Assembly: GCA_010645155.1 (NCBI GenBank)
Contig: CM021322.1
Span: forward strand, 11,929,841-11,993,840
Source: Tigriopus japonicus
Taxonomy: Eukaryota > Arthropoda > Copepoda > Harpacticoida > Harpacticidae
Direction of reading: 5' to 3'
Length of the DNA: 64,000 nt
Every line of letters begins with the position of its first letter. Positions within the stretch are counted from its first letter, which is position 1. The notes below the pieces were generated by a model, which ran no database searches, was not told the origin of the DNA, and saw only the letters and a program-made list of their open reading frames with translations. This document shows, piece by piece, positions 12,232 to 24,772 of this stretch. The position numbers were made by a program, and so were the translations under genes.

Positions 12232-13967
12232 GAGGTTTCGTGGACAAAGTCATATCATGTCCGCTTGATGTTACAATATTTACGACATCATATTTCAAAT
12301 GACGGAAAGTTTAGGTCGTGTCAAATATCGGAGCTTGAAGCTAAGATATGAGATGATCTTTTTTATTGTCTTTTGTTGCAGGAGAGTGGAAAGTGAGACA
12401 CCGAAGATCGATGATAATGAATCCAAGAATCCGGCTCTTGCAGCAACTAACGAGTAAGCTGAATCATTTGTCCTTAGTTGTGCAGTCGATTTTATTAAGA
12501 TTTTTGTATAATTTGACGTCAGAGACCAGACCAACAACATGTTCGATTATCATTTGAATGTGTTTACCACAGAGGGACAAATCTAAAAGTACGAATGATG
12601 ATTTAGAGGGAAAAAATCGATGGAATTTTTGTGAAAATGAGATCTTGCTACGCGCGTTTCGCTTTTCAACTCAAATACAATAATCACTCTTATCAAAAGT
12701 TATACAAATAAGATGATAGTAGGTTTTTTTTACCAAGGCCAACTCATTCATTTTGTGTTGGATTGATTGGATAGTTACTGAAATTTTAAAGATTTTTATT
12801 TTTATTTTTCAAACCTCTTTGTTCAATTTGGGCGAAATTTTAATTTCAAACCTTTTATGACTCAAACTCATGACAAGCAAAACTCTTTTTTTTATCTGGA
12901 GAGGCAATAAAGTGTCGTTGGTTCACTACACGTGTTTATTTACATTTCAAATACAAGTGTTGCTTTCTCATTTTATACTTCCACCATTTTTTGGTTCTTG
13001 TTTTTTCAGTGGACTGAGCATGAAAAAAGATTTTTTTTTCTCCTTGGGCTTCTTAACTATTGGGTTCTTTTTTCACTACTGATCCTTTGTGCATTAATTG
13101 ATTAAAGGAGCATTTTTACCAAATTATCAACACGAAAAAACCTTGACTGCTTGACACTCCTGGAGAACACCAAATTACTTCACAAAAAATAAAAGCCACA
13201 TTCGGTGTCAGTGAATGCGGCTGAAAAGTAACACCCAACGGAGTAAATCAGAGCGTTAATTAAACGTCTAACACAAGCTTTATTTAAAGATCGTTCATAA
13301 ACCATTCATGACTCATAAAAAATCCAAGCCAAATTTGAGGAGGGAAAGACAGCATTATTGTTATCCTAGTATTCTTTTTGCTTCATACACGCGGTTTCTC
13401 ATTTTTGACGTACACCACTAATCCGGTGAATGTAATCAATTATCGTTCATTTTGCCCGCTGTCGTTCCAATAATACCACAGCAACAATGAACCTCGACGA
13501 AGGGAACTAAACCACTCTTGAAGGTGAGGATTAGTTGAAAAAAGTACTTTCATCGCAACAGAAACACAAAATGATAATTTTCCCGTTGGCGATGTTCATC
13601 CGTTCCAAAAGCATCTAAAAATAGACCAAATCCCCATTTCACCGAATATGATGGAGATTATTGTCCTGGCATACATCAGATTGAGAAACTAGCGTATCAA
13701 TGAAAGCACAAACATGACACCGAATGGTCTTATGGTTTGTCCCATGCAATAAAATCAAGGTCCAATAACGACTTGAATAATTTCATTATTGCTTGCCCTG
13801 ATTCTCTAATCTACGGGACCAAAAATCCATTCTTGATAAACTGTCAATGACGAGTCATAAGGGGTAACACACGTGTTATGGCACGAACGCATGAATGGTT
13901 AAACAATTGAGTTTTGGGCCAATTTTTGCCATCCTTCTTATTACTTATTCTCCCTCTCCTTTTCAAG
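12232..13967. other. Intergenic, AT-rich, nothing recognised
   Basis: This is the divergent spacer between the protease homolog and the PRDM-like gene. It is AT-rich with poly-T runs around 12720-13080. The missing 5' exon(s) of the PRDM-like gene may lie here, but no ATG exon with a matching splice donor phase was convincing. Confidence 0.5.
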
Positions 13968-16900
13968 CCCAAAGGGAGATATCCACCAACCTTTGGGTAA
14001 ACAGAGGAAGAAACGAGGACGAAAGTCCATTCCCACCAAAGTTCGCATTAGTCATGCCATTCCTGATAAGGCCTCGACTCCTGAACCTAAGCTATCCGAC
14101 GACACTCTTGATGGCAAATCCGTTGGTAGCCACCACAACCCTTCGGCTCCTTCTGCAAGTGCGACGGCAACATCAAAAGCTGCATCTCCAGAGCCAAAAA
14201 ATGGGAAAAAGGTGCCAGTCAAGCCTCCTCCCTCCAAATCTACGGATACGCCAATCGGCAGGAAGCGACGAAAATCTTCCTTGAAATTACCTGGCTCTCC
14301 ACCAAATTCCAACGGAGAAGATAAAGATGAGACCGGGGAAACCAAGTCATCGGATCATGACGAAGACCTGACCAAGGCAGATTCGACCGAGCAAAAACTT
14401 GTCAAGACAATCAAACGGAAGAAAAATGGGTGCGTGTATGTGCTCAATGCGTCGGCATTGAGATCAAAGGAAGACGCTTATTTGCTGAAATCTCTTACAC
14501 TTCCTTCTTTTTTCTCAAAAGGTCTTTTGATTGCCGCAAAACCCCAAGTGGCGGCATTGCCAGTGAACTACATTCAAATATCGACGCTGTTGCGACCAGT
14601 CCAGCCAGCGATCACCTTCAAATCGATGAATCATCCAACGGAGCAGCCCTAGAACAGATTTGTCACATATGCGATGGGAACCATGAGGGCAAGTGTCCAA
14701 TGCTGGAACCCAAGGAAGTCATTTCCGATTCCGTTATTGACTTTTCCACTTCGGGCGGAAAAACTCAGGGTGACGAGTATGTGACCAAAACTTGGGTTTA
14801 TGATAAGAGCGAGCGATGACACATGGTCGTTGATTTTTGTTTCCAGGAATGATAAGAGTCCAATTCATTTGAGTCACGTTGATCTGTCGAAGTCTTTCGC
14901 CAGATTAAGTTTGCCTTTGACCTTGGAGCTCAAAGAAACTGAGCCCGGTCATGGTTTGGGCGTGATTGTGAAGTGTGAGGAGGGCATCAAAGCCCGAACC
15001 CAATTTGGACCCCTCCAAGGAGAATCGATCCTTGAGCGCGAGATCCCAGAGGATTTCCTAATGAGGGATCTTTGGCAGGTGAGGACTGTCAACGTTAGAG
15101 TAAATTCATAGTACATAAAAAAAATCAATATCATATTCCAATTTGGTTCCAGATCAGCACGGATGACAACAGGCAGATCTATTTGAGCACAATCAACCCG
15201 GAGAAATCGAATTGGATTCGATTTCTCCGACCCGCTCCTAGTCGTCATCACCGCAATCTGAGCATAGTGACCCGTGACAACCAGTTATTTTTCGTCACCC
15301 TGACCTCGATTCAACCGGGAGAAGAGTTGCTTTATTGGACCGGCGAACAAGATCTCAGTTGGACCAAGAAACGAGCAGAGAAATCGAGTACGTTGAATGG
15401 AGTTGCTTGCATCCTTCTGTTTTCTTTCATCTCTTATTGTTAAAGTTTTCATCAGATGCTTAGCGCTAGATTTTGTTTCAACTTGAAGAACCTTGAACAC
15501 CACTTAGGAAGAAAATGTTTTCTAAACAAAACAAATTAATGGCAAAATCTAGAAAAAGGAGTTGGATCTCCACTTAACCGGACAATATTTTTTACTTACA
15601 CTCTTGATGGCAGCAAAACTATCCATTTTTTAGACTCATGATAAAGTTCATATCACACTTGGTTTACCACATTATTTCTTGATTATTGTATGAATTAAGA
15701 TCGTAGCAACTCTTTTGCATTTTTGTTCATCTCTTCGGTACATCGTTGATTGAGAAGCTCAATTTCGTCAATATTCATTAATCAGAGATTTCCTCCGCGT
15801 CTCAAAGAGTTCGAAAACATTTTTATCCTCCTCAAAGCGGATTCTTTTCAAGTTCCTGCTTAAACATTTTTAGCGCTTCAATCTCCTTTTGATTAGATCA
15901 CAGTTTATCTCTGCTGTTCTGGACATATGTTCCAAATGACGGGTCTACATATCCGTCCGTCTACTTTATTTCAGATTGTGGGGGCTGTAACATCAAGTTC
16001 TCCCATCCTCTCTACTATCGACTCCATTGTTCCGTGTTCCATGATCCGCAATACTCGCTTACTATTCGGAAATACCACTGCAAGGTCTGTGGTCTGACTG
16101 TCTTGGGCAAGGAGAACATCATCAAACATGCCACCGAGCAACATGACGGCAAAGGCGCCTACCAATGCCAATTCTGCCAAAAGGTAATATTTAATGAACA
16201 TCCGCTGACCTCAAGCATATGGGATTACAATGACGGACATTCATTTTCTTACCCATATGCAGCATTTCTTACGACTCAACTATCTGGACATGCACCGCAA
16301 TTACGGTTGTTCTTCGAATCCGAGCCGTACTCGACCGTTGTGCAAAATCTGCGGCAAGAAATTCTGTCAACCGCAGAAACTCAAGATTCATCTTCGCCGC
16401 ATGCACAGTGGAGGTACAGTATGAAGCCATGGAATTCCCAGTACTTTACGAGTTTAGAAAAATACAAATTCAATGTGCGGATTTTTTGCCTATCCAAGCC
16501 GAGATGAATGTATCTTCTGAGTTGAAACGGAAAGGAAGACTGAATGGGAATGGGCAACCGAATTGGTACAACGAGATTGGGAATTGCGTATAATATTGGA
16601 TCTGTATTTGGTTGTACCGTTGAAAGTACATCTCAACTTGGGAAAGGCTGGCTAGGACGGTGATGATCTGAACGCCTTCATGAATGAATGAAACTTCCAC
16701 ATGGAGGTGGGCGGGCCTGCAAATTGCACACACACCAATGGGCTTGATTCGTCTTTCATTCAAGTGGCTTTCTTCTCGTCCCTTTACCCATTTCAAGGAG
16801 GGAGGGAGTGCATCTTTGAAGCCACGAAAGAGAGAAACCGGAAAGAGTGAAGGGGGAAATTCTGCGCATTAGTTGTTCCACTTTTCCAGCGGTTCTTAAA

Positions 16901-19900
16901 CTGGGGGCCCTGAAGAATTTTTGAAAAAAAAGAAAACGGTCAGTTTTTCACAAATTTAAGGTTTTTAATTAATTTTGAATATTGATGCCACGCATTCCCT
17001 TCTCACAATGCTCCAAAATGATTTAATTGATTGATTGGAGGTTTTGTACAATTAATTGGCAATACGTGTGAATTTACTTCAAAGTCCATTTTCATAAAAC
17101 AAAGCGACTTTAGTATAACATTTGGAACCATCTTAAAGACCATCTACGTTTTCTACGCAATTGAAAAAAGGTGCATGAGAGCTGATCAGACTATAACAAT
17201 TATCTTTGATGAATAAAACGTATCTGAACTCTGATTTCCCAACTGATATGGCACCACAAGAAACTTTGCCAGCCTTTGAGGGACGCGAACTTGTTGAAAC
17301 TGCTAATGGCTGAAAAGTATGGATTTAAAGGTTCCTATCTCAGTTGACAATTTAAACCAACCCACTTTTCATTTGTCACTTCTAAATTCCTACAAATTTC
17401 GTTGAAGTGTTTGGTACGGTAATTTGAAAGGCGAATTTCAACAAAGGCTGTTAAATTTGGTTGAGAATTATGATTGTTTAATTGGCTCAAAAAAAGTTTA
17501 AGAACCCCTGCACTAATCAGAACGAAAGTTGTGCGAGTATGGTTTTTGTTTTTGGAAATGTCACTGGAACAAGAATAAGCTAGCTTCATCCTTCATTTTC
17601 TGAGTGGTTTCAGTCAGCCAAAGATTAATGTGAGCCACCCTTATTTTTAACTTCACTTAACTTCGGACTAATTCAATTTAGAAAGCAAGTGTTTGTAGCT
17701 ATTTCTGAACTGAACAGAATATGAAGGTTTCCAAAGACATTGGTTCGATACACGAATGTAAAGAAAATCGTTCTTTTTGTGGCATTTTCCCTATCAGACC
17801 TACTATATTGCGTAGCTGATCCTTTGAATCGATGGCTTCGGGAATGTTCCCAAAGGCTCTTCAATGTCCTTTGAACCGATGGTTGGACCTACGAATGTCA
17901 CGCTTCGTTATATCTTGAGTAACAGAAAGGGTTTTTCGAGGAATGTGTCTCTTTCATGCCAGGGATTTACCATTTTCCTTGGTGGTCTTTCACGGACCCT
18001 GTCAAGGTTTCATCGGATGTTCCAATGAATGCCTCCTCTGAAGAAGTAGTCTGTAGTAGGCATCTTCGGAAATAATGAATGCTCTCTCTGTCTCTTGGGC
18101 CTGGGACAGGCCAATGGAACGAACTAGCTTGAATCATCATATGAGCGAGAAGAGGAACAAGAAGCATTGGTGGGCGATGAACGACGGACCTTTCCCATCG
18201 ACGGAATTTTTGATCCAAGAACTTGGAGGACGCGAACACGCGAGCTCTACATAACATTCCCCATTCGTGGTTTCATCATGGCAACTATTATGAGCCAGAG
18301 ATGAGTAGTAAATGGTCAGGTTGAGTGGTAGGCTCAGACTGGTTGGTCTGGTTGCCGTGGATGGAGGCCATTGGATGAAGAAAGCGAAAAAGAAGAATAC
18401 GTTGGTGACCTAGAACCGATCTGAGCCAAAGGCCGCCTTCGCCCTCTGAAGTTGTCAGAGGAAAGGAGAGCAAAAACCTTTCTCGCTGTCGTTCCAGTCG
18501 GTTCTTTTCTTCTCTTCTCTTCTTCGCCGTCCACGCCTTTCCTTCATTCAACATTTCATTCATTCATTCATTCATTTTCGCTCCTACCTTTGAACGAAAG
18601 TTTTTTGAATTCAACTTTTAAACATGAAACATCAATTATAATCTTTTTGAGGTCTTCTTTGACAACATAGAACAATTTGGTTCACTCAAATTGAGCCTGG
18701 TTTTATGTCTATCCTCAAGAGATAATTGTATAATTTGATATTCCTCTTTTGGTCCTGACAATGGTTTAATGGCTTACAATATTTGTATTCCAGAACTTTT
18801 GAAGCAAACTTGGCACAAGCCTTTTCATTGGGCATTGGTTTGAATATTTTGTAGTGATGGACCGAAAGGGCTCTTAACGGAAACCGAAAGTTTCAGCCAA
18901 TAGAGGGCTTAACCGAAACCGAAAACAACCGAATAAAAAATCATATACATGCACAATTTACTATGTGCATGTATACAAAACATCTTCGACTTTGTTGTCA
19001 AACTCCATTCTTTATAGTGTATGTCTGCTTTCGGTTTTGGTAGGCATAACGGAAACCGAAACCGAAATTTCGGCCGGAAGCTCTTTCAGTCTAGCACTAA
19101 TATTTAGTTAGGTTTGCGTCATTGTAAAGGAGTAGATGGACGTTGGAGCGCAAAAAAGACTTTTCATGGCCAATGGTTTCCAAACAGAATTTCCAATATG
19201 TTACTTGGTTCACTAATTGTCCTGGTTCCCGAATTTATTTGTGTCACTTACGCTGAAATGTTCTGGAGATTGGCTGGAGAATGAGAAAAAGCGGTAAAGC
19301 AGTTAAGGGGAAAAACTATGAAATTATCTGTTTAAGTGTGTATAGGAAACTCTGCAGGGATTTGCATTTCCTTCTCCTTGATACGAGCCAAACGAAATTG
19401 TGCCTCCACGGCTTTGAACCATAAGTCTGGGTCCTCGCTCCAGAATGTTGGAATCTTTGGAGCAATGTGGGACACTAGAGTTGTTGGCGGTAAGACAATG
19501 TTTTGGGACTTGGGTGGCGAAACAGGAGTAGAAAATCCAAAGGATGTGGGAGTAGGTGGGTCGTACATTTCAATCATGTTGGAGTCACCAATATAGGAAA
19601 CAAGTTCATGGAGTGATTTATTCCAGAAGACTGACGCAATCGATTGCTCTTGCAAGAGTCTCAAGTTAATTGCGTTAATTGATTCCTGGAGAAGGAAATG
19701 CAAATCCCTACATGTGTATGGTTTTCACAACTTATTTTTTCTCCAGGAAATCCAAACATCTTGGCGGAATTTGAATGCTTACTTTGCCAAAGGGTTTTGG
19801 CCTCCAACAACGCACTTCAGCGTCACAAACGTGAGGTTCATGCCATGGAGACGATCCATTCGGCCTCAGCCTCGGTCTCGTCCTCGAACTCGTCTCTGTC

Positions 19901-21812
19901 TTCCACTCAAGATGCCTCAGCCAGAGTGGCGTGTGAAAAATGTGGTCGAACCTTTAAGAACAAATCCAACTTGAAGATTCACATGCTTACTCACTCAGGT
20001 GTCAAACCATTTGGGTGAGTAGTTTAATTGATATTCATGAATGCTACCGATCGATTGTCCCACGAACCACACTCCCTCCTCTTCATTGTCTACGTAGGTG
20101 CAAAATTGAAGGTTGTAAAAATGGTTTCACAACGAAGCAATGCCTTCAGTTTCACTACAAACGAAGTCACGGTCTGAACGAGGAAGAGATGCCCAAAATC
20201 GAACGGGAAGTTCCCTACACGATGACCGCTTATTCGGGTCTTCATGGAAATGCCACGAGTCGAAGGGTGGACTCCCATAGTAAAGACGGGAGGATCTTCA
20301 GAACCAAGATTAGACAAGAGAAAACACCCAGGTATGAATAATCGACAAAGCACTGGTTGATGACGTCAAAGTCATTGATTATCTTGTCGTTGCGTTGGCA
20401 TTGCATTGAGAATGAATGCATGAAGGATGTAGACGACGAACTTTAGCTTTTAAAGGGTTGTGCAAATCATACGCAAAGGTCGTGGGTAGCTCTACTTTGA
20501 TGCATTAATGAGCTTGGTTTATCTACCAAAGTCTCGATTTAGCGAGGTTCCCTTCTTCTTGTCCTTATCCACGACAGACGTCACCATGTATTTCGCTTTT
20601 TTCCGGCACAGGGAGTCCTCGGGGGCGGATGTTTACAAGTTTGAGGAGGAGGACGATCAACACCAACCTGCACTCATGTCTGCCAGAATTGGCAATAAGA
20701 CCAGCACCACTTTTTCCCCGGCCGTTTCCCGAGCCCCCTCTTCTCGACCTTCAACTACAAGTCTCTTGGATGGACCCTCCACGCCCTTGGCCACTGAGAA
20801 GTGTAGTTTGCTGGTTGTAGCCGCTTTGGCTGCAGCGGAACAGGATATGAGAGCGGGAGGCTCAACCGGATCTGAAGCCGTGGATATGAGTAGCTCCGAT
20901 GGAGCAGGACCTTCCAAAGTCAACCAAGAGGAAGCCGACCTGGAAGTCGACAAAGGCTCAGTTGTCAGCAATGGCAACGAGCGGACGGAAGACGGCCAGG
21001 ATTCCTTGGATTACAACGACTCGCTCGAAAGCAAGTCACCCATTAATAAAGTGCTCTCCCATTCCACCGAAAGTATGATCTCGTCTCACCCCAATGACTC
21101 GGCTCCATCAACCATGAAACCCCAAGAATCTTTTAATGTTTCCCCAAGTAGCATGCGACGCGAGTTTCAGTTACCTCCGATGTCAGCAGCATACGCCAAG
21201 AATCAAAATGATGTCAACATGAATTCATCCTATTTGTCACCTTCCTATACCGATGCCCCTCCTAGTTATAATCTGTACCCAGGGATTGATGTTGCCCCCA
21301 GTAATCGCAGTGTTTCCACAAGTTCATCTCAGGGATCTCAGAATCCACTAGCTTCGCCTGGATCCGGATACCCGTTGCGGTCGTCCGTTGACTACCACTC
21401 CAGTGCCAATTTCCGATATCCCCCGCCAAGTCCTGGCGATTATTTGCATGACCACAACAACTCTGATCCACGGTCCACGTCAATGGACCTTAGTTTAAAC
21501 CCTCTGGATCCTATTCCTCGGAATCAGAGTTCTGCCATGCATTTGACCCCTTTTCCTCATGACCCCTATTCTTCCTTGACCGGCCCTTTGCCGCCATTTC
21601 CAGGTAAAGACCTCCACGAGGGTCGCTATTTATCCAATGAAAGGGAGATGACGGCTCCTCCGACGGCCATGTATCCGGGTCATCAAAGTTACATGAACCA
21701 CTATGGAAATCCCCCTAGCTACCCAACATCTAGTGCCCGGTTGCCTCCCATGTCCTCATATCATAATCGATTTCCCCCGTCAGGAGGATCTTATCCCTAC
21801 GGGTACTTTTAA
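13968..21812 (+). CDS. PR/SET-domain zinc-finger transcription factor, PRDM10/PRDM15-like (5' end missing)
   Basis: Visible exons: about 13968-14429, 14522-14776, 14847-15078, 15153-15387, 15975-16183, 16263-16413, 19747-20014, 20098-20331 and 20612-21812. All junctions keep phase, giving roughly 1080 codons. The first visible exon has no in-frame ATG near its start, so at least one upstream exon is missing. Order of parts: a Lys/Ser/Pro-rich basic region (QRKKRGRKSIPTK); a small zinc knuckle (ICHICDGNHEGKCPML); a PR domain over two exons (ARTQFGPLQGE, NWIRFLRPA, GEELLYWTG); then about seven C2H2-type fingers (for example HCKVCG, PLCKICGKKF, FECLLCQR, ACEKCGRTF, GCKNGFTTKQ); and a 400-residue Ser/Pro-rich tail ending YPYGYF. 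The knuckle plus RTQFGP signature points to the PRDM10/15 group. It is probably a nuclear DNA-binding regulator. Exons 6 and 7 are separated by a 3.3 kb intron with two transposons. Confidence 0.85.
16887..17510. mobile_element. Non-autonomous hAT-like element, 624 bp
   Basis: The ends are inverted copies: CAGCGGTTCTTAAACT on the left and, read inward from the right, CAGGGGTTCTTAAACT. The flanking 8 bp are CACTTTTC and CACTAATC, a degenerate target duplication (6 of 8). The CAGGGG terminus and 8-bp duplication are hAT hallmarks. There is no transposase frame inside. Confidence 0.82.
18556..18576. repeat. CATT microsatellite
   Basis: About five tandem CATT units within the PRDM-like intron. 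Confidence 0.85.
18852..19099. mobile_element. Non-autonomous hAT-like MITE, 248 bp, CCGAAA-rich
   Basis: The left end TAGTGATGGACCGAAAG matches the inverted right end TAGTGCTAGACTGAAAG. The flanks are ATATTTTG and ATATTTAG, 7 of 8 matching. The subterminal regions are packed with CCGAAA and its complement, as in many hAT elements where these are transposase-binding repeats. No coding capacity. Confidence 0.85.
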
Positions 21813-22173
21813 TTTGCTCTCTAGTTTACATAGCCTTGTCGTTTTATGTGCTTTCGACGTCAGAATATTGATGAATAAGAATAGGATATCTTCCCATGTT
21901 CCAAATGTGAGTTCTACATGTGCCAAAAAATAACACTTTCTGTTTGAGTCAAGTGTCTTCGTTGCACTTTGATACATACATCAACCAAAGCAGTATTAAC
22001 CAAGTATGAAACCTTTCACCATTGATCTACAGTAAATGTGGTTTAAAGTGTTCCATTGATCTATGTTCTCTAAATCGTGTGTGTACATATTGATTCTTCA
22101 AAATTGATTAGACTACTCTTTATCACATTAGTCGATGTTTCACATTCATTACGATTCAGCCTAATGAGTGTCC

Positions 22174-22179
22174 AATAAA
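22174..22179 (+). terminator. Poly(A) signal of the PRDM-like gene
   Basis: AATAAA about 360 nt after the stop codon at 21812, and about 100 bp before the stop of the convergent NIPA gene. The 21813-22276 spacer shows nothing else. Confidence 0.5.
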
Positions 22180-22276
22180 AGCTTCTATTGTTAAGAGCAT
22201 AGGATTTAAATCAAATGCCATCGAAACGAAATAAAAACCACGCTCTTTTTGATAAACCCTGTCACGACGTTTCGGC

Positions 22277-24460
22277 TTAGTTCCTCAGACTTGTGACTGA
22301 TCCGTAGACGGTAGACCTAGGAGAAGCATAATTAGAAGTCTTGGGCGAAGAGGAATTGCTGTTCCCGTTCAATTTGGTGATTTTGTCGTACTCCACAGGG
22401 CCCTGTGCAGACAAATCTCTCGTTGATCCTCTGGGAGGAAAGTCGGTATCCTCTGAATCTTCCCCCAAATGGACCACAATCGTGTTTTCTCCTTCATCAT
22501 CATCCTCGTCATCCAGATCAGTGGTCAGGGTGTCCCTAGAGCCTTGGAAGCTTGTATTTTGATAACTGCCCACATACGAGCCTTCCCGTTGGGCAGGACG
22601 CTCTGATCCAGCAATGGAGGCGGCATGCTCCAAAAGATGGGCCTTGTCATTCATATCCACATATTGGCCATCCACAGCATCAGAGTGTTTGGAAGAGACC
22701 ACAGATTCGTTCCTGGTGTTCGTGGGAGTGAGGGGAGTTGATTCATTGGATGGTTTTCGAGACACTATTGGTAAGAGCTTCTTTTCTTGAGGTCCAAAGA
22801 GGAATCTAATCTGTTTGAACTCAATATCAAGCTCCTGTAATTAATTTGGGCAGAAGTTACAAACCTACAGGAAGACCAAATGTGAGAGTATAGGTACTAT
22901 GATCACCTTAAGGAAGTAGAGCATCAACACGGCCACCACATTGACCGCGAATCCAACTGACGAGCCTAAGATGTCATACCACGATAGTGCCTCGTACTCT
23001 AAAAACAGGATCCCTGCGCCAATCATCACCAAGGTCGAAAAAAGGACGTAATACAAGGAACTGACCTATCAAAGACAAATTTGATATTTTCGTATGTATC
23101 TTGTACATCAAGCACTAAGAAATGTTCGACAAACCGCTGAAATGAAAAACATGTCCAACGCCCTATTTAAGTAGATCATCTGGATCGCTATGCAAACCAG
23201 CATAGTAGCTATGAAGATGTAGGTGATTCCGTTGTTGAACTCGTTGTGACCGTTCACGCCAGCCAACAAAGCCACACTAAACCCTTTGACGGCCATCACG
23301 CTCAGCGACCCAATTAGTGAGCTAACGAGCACAAAGACCAACACATTCGACTTTCCGTGGCGAGGTCCAAAAAAGAAGATCAATATGATGGAACCAAGTA
23401 GCATTAGTAGTAAAAAGACCACGAAGGCTGGTTGGGCTAACAACTCGCCTAATTGGTTAATAGAAACCACCGCCGTTTCCTGAAAAAAAGCCACTCTTCT
23501 CAGTTCCTACGCATCTGAATACATAATTAGACAAAAGGAGGATCGAACGAGGGTCTTCAAATTAGCTTTCGTTGAACAGTTCCAGTTTCGAGAAAGTTAC
23601 CTTAGGGGTGTGAAGAACGACAATTGTGGAACCCAGAAGACAAAGGAGACACGAGAGTTGTCCAACCAAGTTGAGACGCTCATCCAAGAACACGGAAGCC
23701 AAACAGGCGGTCACCAAAACGCTTAGAGCTCCTAAAGGAGCCACCAGAGTGGCCGGGATAAATGCATAGGCAGCAAAGTTCGCCAATTCTCCTAAAGAAA
23801 GCAAAAGGAGAAGAAATGAGGCTCACGCCAAACATTTTGGAGGCACTACGAGATCGATCAGCTCACCCACTGTCATGAGAATGAGACCTAGCCACCAGAG
23901 CCAATCGGTAAGATATCCGGTATCACCATCCTCAACGGAAACCCCAGTGTCAGATTGCTCTGAGCGAATCAAGCTTTTCTTCTTCACGACGAATGAAGTG
24001 CCGATAAATAGGAAAGATCCGACGGCTAAAGACAAGCCAATCACGAATTGTAGGTCGATATCTAGGACGCCTAAAATGGACCATTATGTCAATTTGGATG
24101 TATCGAACTTGATTGAAATGGTGGGATGCGGATTACATCGATTGCAGAAGAGTTCATGTTCTTACCCGGTTCAACTCGGTTGGTGAGCTCAAATGCAATG
24201 GGACAGGAACAGTTTTGAACTGAATCCTCCTGTGATTCATTCCAAAGCGACCGGTATTCAGGAACTCCAACTGTATTGACCTCCATTGTAAAATGCTTGT
24301 TCTGAATTAGCTTTTTGATGGTGACTCGTAATCGAGTTGGATTTTGCGGTAGTCCTTCACTTATCTGATATGATAGCGACGATTGTATTCGAGTTCGAGC
24401 CAAAAAAAACGTGACGCAAGCAACTTGAGTGACATGAACGGCAAATGTCATCCTTGGCAT
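22277..24460 (-). CDS. NIPA-type magnesium transporter, 6 exons, 583 aa
   Basis: Exons on the minus strand: 24460-24166, 24070-23867, 23791-23601, 23479-23135, 23065-22907 and 22834-22277. All are in phase and total 584 codons. The protein is a multi-pass membrane Mg2+ transporter of the NIPA/DMT family. Recognisable parts are the first transmembrane helix with [11 protein letters not shown], the signature [20 protein letters not shown], and hydrophobic helices through exons 3-5 (about nine in all). The cytosolic C-tail of about 190 residues is rich in Ser, Thr, Asp and Glu. The N-terminal 100 residues before helix 1 contain NSS and Cys residues (NCSCP) and are longer than in vertebrate NIPA2, closer to NIPAL proteins. 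I chose the ATG at 24460 (MPRMTFAVH); an upstream coding exon cannot be excluded. The gene is convergent with the PRDM-like gene and divergent from the small secreted-protein gene. Confidence 0.9.
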
Positions 24461-24717
24461 GGTCAGAATTCGATGATGGGCTTTTTCAACGACCTCTCCA
24501 GAGTCTTTCAAGTGGAGTGGAGACAAACTAATTGGTACGTGCTAACCTCCCCCTTTCCTCTATCGAATTCATTCGTTGGAACTGTATTTGGGATATTAGA
24601 GGCTCATTGTATCATCGCGTGCCCCGAGGGGATGATGGAAATCTGATGAACACCTAATGGCAATCCAAAGTGGAGGTCCAAGATGGTCCAAGGGCCATTG
24701 ACATTCTTGCGTTAAGC

Positions 24718-24754
24718 TATATAAACCAATTGAACCTGATGAGCACGCATCAGT
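24718..24754 (+). promoter_or_regulatory. TATA box and initiator of the small secreted-protein gene
   Basis: TATATAAA at 24718-24725 is followed 32 nt later by an arthropod initiator TCAGT (24750-24754, predicted start at A24752). This leaves a leader of only about 21 nt before the ATG at 24773. Confidence 0.75.
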
Positions 24755-24772
24755 TCGTTTCCAATCCTGATC

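Larger units (their letters stand above)
16414..19746. other. Intron of the PRDM-like gene carrying transposon remnants
   Basis: This intron contains two non-autonomous hAT-like elements (16887-17510 and 18852-19099) and a CATT microsatellite. No separate gene is supported. Confidence 0.7.

Noticed and set aside
13993..14652. PRDM-like protein starting at TTG 13993
   Set aside because: There is no ATG there; the frame is open upstream to a splice acceptor, so the true start is in an earlier exon.
23108..24526. NIPA start at 24526 (TTG)
   Set aside because: Non-ATG start; the ATG at 24460 is in frame.
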